From the NCBI GenBank assembly GCA_013298845.1, contig JAAFJN010000030.1:1-63933 (forward strand): 63,933 nucleotides of DNA, given 5' to 3'. A program made the position numbers and the translations under genes. This document shows, in pieces, positions 45,339 through 53,531 of this stretch; position 1 is the first letter of the stretch, and each line of letters starts with the position of its first letter. The notes beneath the pieces are model-generated. The model was not told the origin of the DNA. It ran no database searches and was given only the letters and a program-made list of their open reading frames with translations. The DNA comes from Chitinophagales bacterium (lineage in GTDB: Bacteria; Bacteroidota; Bacteroidia; Chitinophagales; Saprospiraceae).

Positions 45339-45647
45339 TTAGAACATCACCAATTTACGTCGAGGTGATGCTACTCCGGCAGTTTCAAACTGATATTCAT
45401 AAATTCCGGGTTCGCGCAAATCATTGCGTTGCAGAACCACGTGATTTTCGCCTTCCTCAAAACTCGCTAATTTTTGGTTGATTTCTGCACCATCGGCGTT
45501 AAAGATACGCAACACCACTTGGGCGGGCGACGGCAGGTTAAAACGCAACAACGTCATTTCAACAAAAGGATTAGGAAAATTTGGCAACAACTCTAATTCC
45601 CCCTCGGCAACTTTAAGCATTTGTAATGGATGATTAAAACGAATCAT
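45339..45647 (-). CDS. Orphan T9SS-type C-terminal sorting domain
   Basis: This 102-residue frame is almost wholly a type A T9SS sorting domain: LLPNFPNPFVEMTLLRFNLPS, a middle VVLRIFNADGAEI strand pair, and a closing GIYEYQFETAGVASPRRKLVMF. There is no signal peptide and no cargo domain, so it cannot be exported as it stands. It is probably the 3' remnant of a larger surface-protein gene, cut next to a repeat field, though a small expressed protein is possible. Confidence 0.6.
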   Translation of the reverse strand: MIRFNHPLQMLKVAEGELELLPNFPNPFVEMTLLRFNLPSPAQVVLRIFNADGAEINQKLASFEEGENHVVLQRNDLREPGIYEYQFETAGVASPRRKLVMF

Positions 45648-46378
45648 AATTTAAGTACGGGATTATTCCACTTCTTTATATGGATTATGTGAACAGATTA
45701 GATCAGTGTCTTTAACGGTGTGCATTTCCGGGCCTTTACCCTTCGTTGCGCATCGTTGACTGGACATAAACAAACCCTGTGCCAAAAAATGATTTTTGGG
45801 GAAAATACCCTTTTTGGGGAGGGTAGATCTTAGACTTCAGACATTAGTGAAGAGTGTATAGTGAAAAGTGAAGAGTGTATAGTGAAAAGTGTATAGTGAA
45901 GAGTGTATAGTTCTGGTCTGGGTCGGGAGTTTTCAGTTTTTTACGTCGCAAAGCGTCCTGCGGCGAGATGTGCATCCCGGAGGCACGGAGTGTATGACAT
46001 CTCAGAGCAGAACTGACTTACCCGAAAAAAGACATCTCACCAAAAGTGCGCCACGCCAACCAATGACCTCAAAAACGTAATGTGGCTTTGTCATCCAGAA
46101 GGGATCTATGGGTATGGGATTTTAGAAAAAACACAACAAGTTTAGGCGTGTGCATACGAAGCGCATCTAAGGCATTTTTTTACTTTTTTCTTTCCGCGCT
46201 TTTTGCCCGATATTTTGATCCCATAGATTCCCTCTGAAAGACAAAGCCACACAACGGCACTTATGCATATTTTTCGGGTTGGGATACCCGAGGCATGTCC
46301 AGTGTCTGAAGTCTTTTATCTAAGGTCTTGTGTCTGAAGTCTTCTGTTTTGTGTCTGAAGTCTTAAAAAAGTGTTAAA
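45648..46378. repeat. Mosaic repeat region before blaI
   Basis: No gene is seen. It holds a heptamer array (45846-45911), a GAGATGT module in reverse (45970-46015), an inverted pair made from the GTGGCTTTGTC module (46081-46112 against 46220-46251, imperfect), and three copies of GTGTCTGAAGTCTT (46297-46364) whose complement is near 45828-45842. Confidence 0.85.
45846..45911. repeat. Heptanucleotide tandem repeat, third copy
   Basis: About nine units of AGTGAAG, AGTGTAT and AGTGAAA, the same family as 12904-12956 and the complement of 13111-13227. Confidence 0.92.
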
Positions 46379-46433
46379 GTAGGAAAAGATTCCTACGAAA
46401 ATTTTCCTACGAAATATTTCCTACCTATCTTTG
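46379..46433 (+). promoter_or_regulatory. blaI promoter with BlaI-type operator array
   Basis: A perfect palindrome GTAGGAA-aaga-TTCCTAC (46379-46396) is followed by two more TTCCTAC half-sites at 46404 and 46418, giving three half-sites 14 bp apart. The last adjoins the -7 box TATCTTTG (46426-46433), and the ATG is 4 bp beyond, so the message is probably leaderless. The layout suggests autorepression by the BlaI-like protein. Confidence 0.75.
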
Positions 46434-46437
46434 CCCC

Positions 46438-46842
46438 ATGAAATCGAATAACATACCACCCGAACAGTTACCCGAACCCACCAAATCGGAATTGGAGATC
46501 CTGTACGTCCTTTGGGAAAAAGGACCATGCACCGTGCGGGCCGTGAACGATGAACTCAACGAGCAGCGCCGAGATGTCAATTATTCCTCGACCCTCAAAC
46601 TTATGCAAATTATGCTGGAAAAAGGGTTGTTGCAACGCGAAATCAACGGCCATATTCACACGTATAGCCCGGCGCACCTCCGTGAAACCATGCAGGCCAA
46701 AGTGGTACACAGCATGGCCAATTTGGCTTTTGGCGGCTCGGCATCGTCGCTGATTCTTAGTTTTTTGGGCAGTTCAGACACTTCACCCGAAGAACTGGCC
46801 CGGATCAAAGAACTCATTCGCCAAAAAGAAGAAAAAGGTTAA
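46438..46842 (+). CDS. BlaI/MecI-family transcriptional repressor
   Basis: This 134-residue winged-helix protein (PTKSELEILYVLWEKGPCTVRAVNDELNEQRRDVNYSSTLKLMQIMLEKGLLQRE) has a C-terminal dimerisation helix region. BlaI-type repressors are removed from DNA when the paired M56 peptidase is triggered. The cleavage-site region cannot be judged from sequence alone. It sits 33 bp upstream of the M56 gene, and half-sites in its promoter fit self-control. No beta-lactamase gene is near, so the regulon is unknown. Confidence 0.93.
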   Translation: MKSNNIPPEQLPEPTKSELEILYVLWEKGPCTVRAVNDELNEQRRDVNYSSTLKLMQIMLEKGLLQREINGHIHTYSPAHLRETMQAKVVHSMANLAFGGSASSLILSFLGSSDTSPEELARIKELIRQKEEKG

Positions 46843-46875
46843 TTTCCGCTTCACCACACCAACTCTGCACCGAAC

Positions 46876-49395
46876 ATGAACCTGTTCCCGTACGCTATTT
46901 CCAATGCCTTAGGCTGGACCATCCTGCACTCTTTGTGGCAGGGGATGCTGATTGCCATTCTCGCCGCCGTTGTGCTGCTGTTTATGCGCCACCAACCCGC
47001 CCAATGGCGCTACCGGGTAACCGGTTTGGCCATGCTGCTGCTGTTGTTGACCTCGGTGGCGACTTTTTATTGGTACACCCAACAAGATGCCCAAGCCTGT
47101 GCCGACAATACGAGCGCAGTTGCTTCAACCAATGCCCCGGATACGCACCCGACGGTAGCCGAAATAACGCCGCTTACTGCTACCGACAGCACCGCCACAA
47201 CGGCGGCCCAAGGGAATATTCTGGGGGCTTTTATTCAGCGGGCGGGCGCTTATTTTGAGCCGCACCTTAGCCTGATTGCGTTGCTGTGGTGTTTTGGTTT
47301 TGGGGCCTATTTGTTGCGTTTATTGGGCAATATCGGGCAGGTTTATTACCTTAAAAAACAACGCAATTTCCCGGCGGATGAATACTGGGCCGACATTAAA
47401 AACCAGTTGTTGCAAAAAGCGGGCCTTGGAATGGCGGTGGAACTGGTAGAGTCCACGCTGGTGCGTACGCCGCTGGTGGTGGGCCACATCAAACCTTATA
47501 TTATGTTTCCCATTGGCCTCATCAACCGGCTCGATCCGTACGAAGTGGAGGCCATTATTGCCCACGAAATTGCCCACATTGTGCGCCGCGACTATTTGTT
47601 TAACATCCTGCAAAGTCTCGTGGAAACCCTGTTTTATTACCACCCGGCCGTCTGGTGGATGTCGGGCGAAATGCGCCGCGAACGCGAAATTGCCGCCGAC
47701 GATATGGCCATTGCCCTCACCGGAAACGCCGTGAATTACGCCAAAGCCCTCGTTGTGGTGCAGGAACTGGCCTATTTCCCCATGTCAACGGCACTGGCCT
47801 TCGCCGGGAACCGGAAAAGCCAATTGTTGACCCGAATTCAGAACATTTTAAAAACTAATCACTCTAAATATTTTGCTATGGAAAAGTTTATCAGCGCAGG
47901 CGTATTCCTGCTATTAATGGTGGGGCTGGCATTGGCCCAAACCGGCACCAATGCCACGCCACCTTCTTTTGAACAACAACAAATGACCAAGCCCCAGTTC
48001 ACCGCCGCCGATTCGACCAAAGGAATTTGGGTGGCTGAAATGGAAAATGGCAAACTTTGCCTCACCCTTACCCAAAAAAGCAACCGCAATTTCTGGAACA
48101 ACTCGGATTGTTATGAATTGAGCGCTTTTTCGCCCCTGCCCAACGGAAAAGGCAGTTTTAGCATGACCCGCGAGGCCGGTACCATTGTGTTCGACGGCGA
48201 ATTTGACGGCAAAGAAGGTTACGGGAAATTTACGTTTACCATTAATCCGCAGTTTAAAAACACATTGGCGGCCAAAAAAATCGGGGACGTGGATGATAAC
48301 GTGTACATTCATTTTTGCCTGCACAACGTCACCGGCGAATACATTGATTTTGTGCGCAGCAAAGGTTTTAACAACCTCAATAGCGATGATTTGGTCGGTT
48401 TAGCGGTGCACGGTTTGGACCAACGGGAAATTGAGTCGTACATGGATATTTTTGCCAAAAAAGGCCAAAAAAACGTGGATATTGAAGACCTGATGGCTTT
48501 TAAAATTCACGGCATCACCGAAGCGTACATCAATGAAGTGTCCAACATTGGGTTTAAAAATCTGAGTTTGGAAGAAATTATGTCGGCCAAAATCCACGGT
48601 ATTGACGCGGCTTTTGTGCAGGAATGCACTCAAATGGGTTTCAAAAACCTCGATTTTGACGAGGTGCTGAGTATGAAAATCCACGATATTTCGCCGGAAT
48701 ACCTGGCCGATTTGAAAAAAGCCGGCGTCGAAAACCTTTCCTCCGAAGACGTTATGTCGTACAAAATTCACGGCATTGATGCCGAGTATTTGCTGGACCT
48801 CAAAAAAAGTGGTTTTAATATCAACGACCACGACGCGGTTTTGTCGAAAAAAATTCACAATATTACGCCCGAATACGCCGCCTCGCTCAAAAACGCCGGT
48901 TTTAACCTCGACGAAAGCGACCTCATGGCCTGGAAAATTCACAACGTAACACCGGAGTACGCCAACGGACTTAAAGCCGCGGGTTTTAATCTCAACGTGC
49001 AGGAAGTATTGACCTGGAAAATTCACGACGTTACCCCCGAATATGCCAACGCCCTGAAAGCTGCCGGGTTTAACCTCGACGTGCAGGAAGTGTTAACCTG
49101 GAAAATTCACGACATTACCCCGGAAACGATTAAAGAATACCAGAAAATGGGCTTTAATAACCTTTCCGGCGACGATATTTTATCGTTCCGAATCCACGGT
49201 GTTTCGTCAGAGTTTATCAACGGTTTCAAAAAAATTGGGTTTAATAAACTCACGCCCGACGACGTTATTGCGCTCCGTATTCACGATGTAACGCCCGAAT
49301 TTATCGAAAAAGCGCGTAAAAACGGCTTCGACAACATGACTATTGACGAATATGTGCAGTTGAAAATTCAGTTCGGCAACAAGATTCGACAATAG
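46876..49395 (+). CDS. BlaR1-like M56 metallopeptidase with 12-repeat sensor tail
   Basis: This 839-residue protein has three N-terminal membrane helices and an M56 peptidase domain with zinc motif HEIAH (230-234) and downstream REREIAADD. A further helix (about 336-356) leads to an outside region. Instead of a penicillin-binding sensor, the tail from about residue 485 has twelve repeats of 28-33 residues with the pattern [ITV]-T-P-E-[YF]-x5-K-x-x-G-F-N-L-x6-[KR]-I-H-[DGN]. Repeats 8 and 9 are nearly identical, so duplication is recent there. It likely senses an envelope signal and relieves BlaI repression by proteolysis. Confidence 0.9.
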   Translation: MNLFPYAISNALGWTILHSLWQGMLIAILAAVVLLFMRHQPAQWRYRVTGLAMLLLLLTSVATFYWYTQQDAQACADNTSAVASTNAPDTHPTVAEITPLTATDSTATTAAQGNILGAFIQRAGAYFEPHLSLIALLWCFGFGAYLLRLLGNIGQVYYLKKQRNFPADEYWADIKNQLLQKAGLGMAVELVESTLVRTPLVVGHIKPYIMFPIGLINRLDPYEVEAIIAHEIAHIVRRDYLFNILQSLVETLFYYHPAVWWMSGEMRREREIAADDMAIALTGNAVNYAKALVVVQELAYFPMSTALAFAGNRKSQLLTRIQNILKTNHSKYFAMEKFISAGVFLLLMVGLALAQTGTNATPPSFEQQQMTKPQFTAADSTKGIWVAEMENGKLCLTLTQKSNRNFWNNSDCYELSAFSPLPNGKGSFSMTREAGTIVFDGEFDGKEGYGKFTFTINPQFKNTLAAKKIGDVDDNVYIHFCLHNVTGEYIDFVRSKGFNNLNSDDLVGLAVHGLDQREIESYMDIFAKKGQKNVDIEDLMAFKIHGITEAYINEVSNIGFKNLSLEEIMSAKIHGIDAAFVQECTQMGFKNLDFDEVLSMKIHDISPEYLADLKKAGVENLSSEDVMSYKIHGIDAEYLLDLKKSGFNINDHDAVLSKKIHNITPEYAASLKNAGFNLDESDLMAWKIHNVTPEYANGLKAAGFNLNVQEVLTWKIHDVTPEYANALKAAGFNLDVQEVLTWKIHDITPETIKEYQKMGFNNLSGDDILSFRIHGVSSEFINGFKKIGFNKLTPDDVIALRIHDVTPEFIEKARKNGFDNMTIDEYVQLKIQFGNKIRQ

Positions 49396-49413
49396 ATTTT
49401 AACAATACCATTT

Positions 49414-50613
49414 ATGACATTTTTAGCATTGGGTTTATCCACACATTTTGCCACCGCCGCTACCCAAAATGGGTACGAATCACCTTATCCGATTCAGGTA
49501 GAAGCCATTCCGGCCATATTGGCGGGGAAAGATGTGTTGGGTATTGCCCAAACCGGCTCCGGCAAAACAGCGAGTTTTGTATTGCCCATTTTGCAACAAT
49601 TGCAGCATAAAAAGCCTGCTCCCAATCGGCACATCAGCGTATTGGTGTTGGCTCCCACCCGCGAATTAGCAGTACAAACCGGCGAAGTTTTTAAAATATT
49701 CAGCCAAAACCTGCCGCGCCCGGTTAAAACATTGACGGCCTTCGGAGGGGTGTCCATCAACCCGCAAATGATAAAATTGCAGGGTACCGAAGTGTTGGTG
49801 GCTACGCCCGGTCGTTTACTCGACCTCGTGGAGCACAAGGCGATGAGCCTGGCGGCTTTGGATGTTTTGGTGCTGGATGAAGCCGATAAAATGCTAAACA
49901 TGGGTTTTCGGGATGAAATGAACCGGATTTTCGCGCTGTTGCCGGCCCGTCGGCAAAACCTGCTTTTTTCGGCTACGTTGGGCAAAGACATAGATTCCAT
50001 CACGGAAATGTTGCTGCACAATCCGGTAAAAATAGAGATAACACCGCCCGAAGAAAATCTGGACCTCATTGCCCAAACGGCGTACAGTGTGTCCGATGAA
50101 CGCAAAGGGCCGTTGTTGCGCTATTTGATCCAGGATCGCCAATTAAAACAGGTACTGGTATTTACGTCATCCATCCATAAAGCCGACAGCGTGGTGCACA
50201 AACTCAAAGGCAATGGTTTTAAAGCATTGGCCCTGCACGGTGAAAAATCGCAGGGTGCCCGCACTGATGCTTTGCGGTACTTCAAATCGGGGGAAATTGA
50301 CATTTTGGTGGCCACCGACCTAGCCTCGCGCGGCCTCGATATTCCGGCGCTGCCCGTGGTCATTAATTACGAATTACCCCGGTCGCCCAAAGATTTTATC
50401 CACCGCGTAGGTCGCACGGGCCGCGCGGGCGAAAGCGGAGAAGCCATTTCTTTTGTTACCCCCGACGATGAGCACCATTTCAAAGTGATCCAAAAAAAGA
50501 TGGGTAAACGGGTGGAACTCACCGATACCTCCGACTGGAATTTGCTCCATGCCTTTCCCGCGAAAACGGCGGCCAAGCCGCCCGTATTTGTCAGAGATCC
50601 GACGATTTCGTAA
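49414..50613 (+). CDS. DEAD-box RNA helicase (RhlE-like)
   Basis: This 399-residue protein unwinds RNA using ATP. Motifs in order: Q motif (YPIQVEAI), I (AQTGSGKT), Ia (PTRELA), II (DEAD), III (SAT), and VI (HRVGRTGRAG). The C-terminal extension after the helicase core is very short (about 30 residues), so it lacks a long basic tail. It begins 18 bp after the M56 gene and may be read from the same transcript. Confidence 0.95.
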   Translation: MTFLALGLSTHFATAATQNGYESPYPIQVEAIPAILAGKDVLGIAQTGSGKTASFVLPILQQLQHKKPAPNRHISVLVLAPTRELAVQTGEVFKIFSQNLPRPVKTLTAFGGVSINPQMIKLQGTEVLVATPGRLLDLVEHKAMSLAALDVLVLDEADKMLNMGFRDEMNRIFALLPARRQNLLFSATLGKDIDSITEMLLHNPVKIEITPPEENLDLIAQTAYSVSDERKGPLLRYLIQDRQLKQVLVFTSSIHKADSVVHKLKGNGFKALALHGEKSQGARTDALRYFKSGEIDILVATDLASRGLDIPALPVVINYELPRSPKDFIHRVGRTGRAGESGEAISFVTPDDEHHFKVIQKKMGKRVELTDTSDWNLLHAFPAKTAAKPPVFVRDPTIS

Positions 50614-50872
50614 TCATTTGACCAAAAACTACGTATTGATTACCCATCAGACTGGCAAAAGTTAAAAATACCTGTGCCTGCAACCTTTGCTCCAGGGCCA
50701 ATGTCCAATGTACCAACGTTGAACGATAAACCCTAAACAACCCGTTTTTTCGCCCTCCATTCAGGCAATATTTTAGCATAAATGGACCTGTTCCAACATT
50801 AACAGCACCGGTACAAGCGGAGTCGGCAGTTTGTACCGGTGAATTTATTCAAGTAAAACAAAAACAACGTAC

Positions 50873-53527
50873 ATGCGAATCCCTTTTTTGCTGCTGCATT
50901 TGCTGGCGGCCCACTTGCTTTTTTCCCAAACAACAACTGTACAACCCAAAAAAAGGTACGACACCCACATTATTAACAAAAACAGCGTCAAATTAGACGG
51001 GATAATGGACGAAGCCATTTGGGAAACGGTAGAATGGGGCGGTGATTTCACCGAAGTGGACCCCGACCAAGGCACGCCGCCCACTTTGGCTACCCAATTC
51101 AAAATTGTGCACGACGATAAATACCTCTACATTGGTTACCGTTGCTACGACAGCGCCCCCGATAGCATTATCCGGCGCATGGGCCGCCGCGATGAATTTC
51201 CGGGCGATTGGATGGAGGTGAACATTGACTCGTACCACGATCTCCGAACGGCTTTTTCGTTTACCCTTTCGGCCAGCGGCGTGCGCGGCGACGAATACAT
51301 TTCCAACAATGGCAACAACTGGGACGCTTCCTGGAACCCCATTTGGGACGGAAATACCCACCTCGATGAAAAGGGCTGGACGGCAGAACTTAAAATACCG
51401 TTTAGTCAGTTGCGCTATGGCAAACAAGAACATCCGGTGTGGGGCATTCAGTTTACCCGCCGCCTGTTTCGCAAAGAAGAGCGCTCCATTTGGCAATACA
51501 TTCCGCGCAACGCCGGGGCGTGGGTGAGCGAATTTGGCGAATTACACGGCCTGAGCGACTTACCCGATAACAAACAAATTGAATTGGCGCCTTACGTCGT
51601 CGCATCGGCGGACCGGTTTACCAAGGAGGCTGGAAACCCCTTTGCCGATGGCACCCATAATAAAATAAACGTGGGCCTCGACGGTAAGTTTGCCGTTACC
51701 CGCGACCTGATTCTCGACTTTACCATCAACCCCGATTTTGGGCAGGTAGAGGCCGATCCGGGGGCGGTGCGCCTCGACGGGTACCAGGTGTTTTTTCAGG
51801 AGCGTCGACCATTTTTTGTGGAAAGTCGCAATTTGTTTGATTACCAAATCACCGGTTCCGAAGCGGGCGGCGATTACGATGGCGACCTGTTGTTTTATTC
51901 GCGGCGCATTGGCTCTGCTCCGCACGGGTACCCGGCCCTGGGCGCGGGCGAATACGCGCAGGTACCCCAACAAACCTCCATTTTGGGAGCGACCAAATTC
52001 AGCGGAAAAACCTCCAAGGGGCTTTCCATCGGTATTTTGGAATGCGTTACCCAACGCGAAATGGCCCGTATTGACGCGGGCGGCGAACGGCGCAAAGAAC
52101 TGGTAGAACCCTTGACCAATTTTTTTCTGGGTCGGGTAATGAAAGACTACCACCGGGGAAATACCATTATCGGGGGCGTTTTTAGCGCCGTTAACCGCGA
52201 AAAAGGGATTCCGAGCCTGCACCGAAACGCGTGGTCGGGTGGCCTGGACTTTCAGCGGTACTGGAAAAACCGCTGGTATTACGTGCGCGGCAACCTCATT
52301 GCCAGTCGGGTAGAAGGTACCCCGGAGGCCATTTTACAAACCCAAACGGCATTTGGGCACTTGTTTCAACGCGAAAACGCCCCGCACATCAGCGTTGATC
52401 CCAACCGCACTTCGCTCACGGGGACGGGCGGTACTTTCCGGTTGGGTAAAATTGGCGGCAACCTCGACAGCCTCGGCGGATTGTTTAAATTTGAAACGGG
52501 GGCTACCTGGCGCTCGCCCGAACTGGAACTCAACGACGCCGGATTTATGCAAACTGCCGACGAAATCAACCATTTTACGTGGGTAGGGTACCAAATTCCC
52601 AATCCGTTTTCGGTTTTTCGCAACGCCCGCATCAATTACAACCACTGGGCGCGTTGGGATTTTAGCGGAAAATTCCTGTATTCGGCCTTTAATACCAATA
52701 TGCACGGCTGGTTCAAAAACTACGTGCGCACGGGTATGGGCGTCACCTGGAACCCCTACGATGTGTCCAATAACGCCTTGCGCGGCAGCGCTCCGCTGCG
52801 CCGTCCGCCTGGCATCGGGATGTTTAACTACGTGGTTTCCGACGAACGCAAAAAGATCAATACGGGCGTGGAAATGTACAATGCCTGGGGTTTTGGCAAC
52901 ACGACGCGCACTTTCAACATGGGGGGATGGGTGACCTACCAACCCGTGAACACCGTGCGCATTTCGCTCAATCCTTCGTACGGTTACGGGTATCGCAAAC
53001 AAGATCAATTTGTGGATCAAGTGACCTACAACGGCGCGGTGCGCACCATTGTAAGCCAGGTAAAACAACGCGATTTTTCCTTAACGGCCCGGATTACCTG
53101 CAATATCACGCCCGAATTGACGATTCAATACTACGGACAACCGTTTATTTTCCGGGCCTTGTACGATCATTACGGCATTGTAAAAGACCCGATGAATGCC
53201 CAATACGACAAACGTTTTGAAACATTTGCAGCCGGCCGCATTCAACAACAAGACGACCGTTTTTTGGTGGATGAAAACGGGGATGGCTCCACGGATTACA
53301 CCTTTGGCCAACCGGATTTTAATTTTATCCAGTTCCGGTCCAATTTGGTGGTTCGTTGGGAGTACATCCCCGGTTCCGAGTTGTTTTTGGTGTGGTCGCA
53401 GGGCAGTACGCCCAATGCGTACAACGATTTGGACAGCCCACTGCCCCGCAGCCTGTTTTCCAACGTTTTTGACGAGCAATCGCGCAACGTGTTTTTGTTA
53501 AAATGTACGTATCGTTTGGTGCGGTAA
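50873..53527 (+). CDS. Secreted CBM9-like/DUF5916 protein
   Basis: This 884-residue protein has a signal peptide (about 1-19) and an N-terminal carbohydrate-binding family 9-like domain (VKLDGIMDEAIWETVEWGGDFTEVDP; DDKYLYIGYRCYDS). A long DUF5916 region rich in alternating aromatic beta strands follows (FGQVEADPGAVRLDGYQVFFQERRPFFVESRNLF) and ends in VFLLKCTYRLVR, as expected of an outer-membrane barrel. The role is unknown; glycan binding and uptake or a hydrolase have been suggested for the family. It ends 4 bp from the convergent GH-like gene. Confidence 0.88.
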   Translation: MRIPFLLLHLLAAHLLFSQTTTVQPKKRYDTHIINKNSVKLDGIMDEAIWETVEWGGDFTEVDPDQGTPPTLATQFKIVHDDKYLYIGYRCYDSAPDSIIRRMGRRDEFPGDWMEVNIDSYHDLRTAFSFTLSASGVRGDEYISNNGNNWDASWNPIWDGNTHLDEKGWTAELKIPFSQLRYGKQEHPVWGIQFTRRLFRKEERSIWQYIPRNAGAWVSEFGELHGLSDLPDNKQIELAPYVVASADRFTKEAGNPFADGTHNKINVGLDGKFAVTRDLILDFTINPDFGQVEADPGAVRLDGYQVFFQERRPFFVESRNLFDYQITGSEAGGDYDGDLLFYSRRIGSAPHGYPALGAGEYAQVPQQTSILGATKFSGKTSKGLSIGILECVTQREMARIDAGGERRKELVEPLTNFFLGRVMKDYHRGNTIIGGVFSAVNREKGIPSLHRNAWSGGLDFQRYWKNRWYYVRGNLIASRVEGTPEAILQTQTAFGHLFQRENAPHISVDPNRTSLTGTGGTFRLGKIGGNLDSLGGLFKFETGATWRSPELELNDAGFMQTADEINHFTWVGYQIPNPFSVFRNARINYNHWARWDFSGKFLYSAFNTNMHGWFKNYVRTGMGVTWNPYDVSNNALRGSAPLRRPPGIGMFNYVVSDERKKINTGVEMYNAWGFGNTTRTFNMGGWVTYQPVNTVRISLNPSYGYGYRKQDQFVDQVTYNGAVRTIVSQVKQRDFSLTARITCNITPELTIQYYGQPFIFRALYDHYGIVKDPMNAQYDKRFETFAAGRIQQQDDRFLVDENGDGSTDYTFGQPDFNFIQFRSNLVVRWEYIPGSELFLVWSQGSTPNAYNDLDSPLPRSLFSNVFDEQSRNVFLLKCTYRLVR

Positions 53528-53531
53528 AAAA

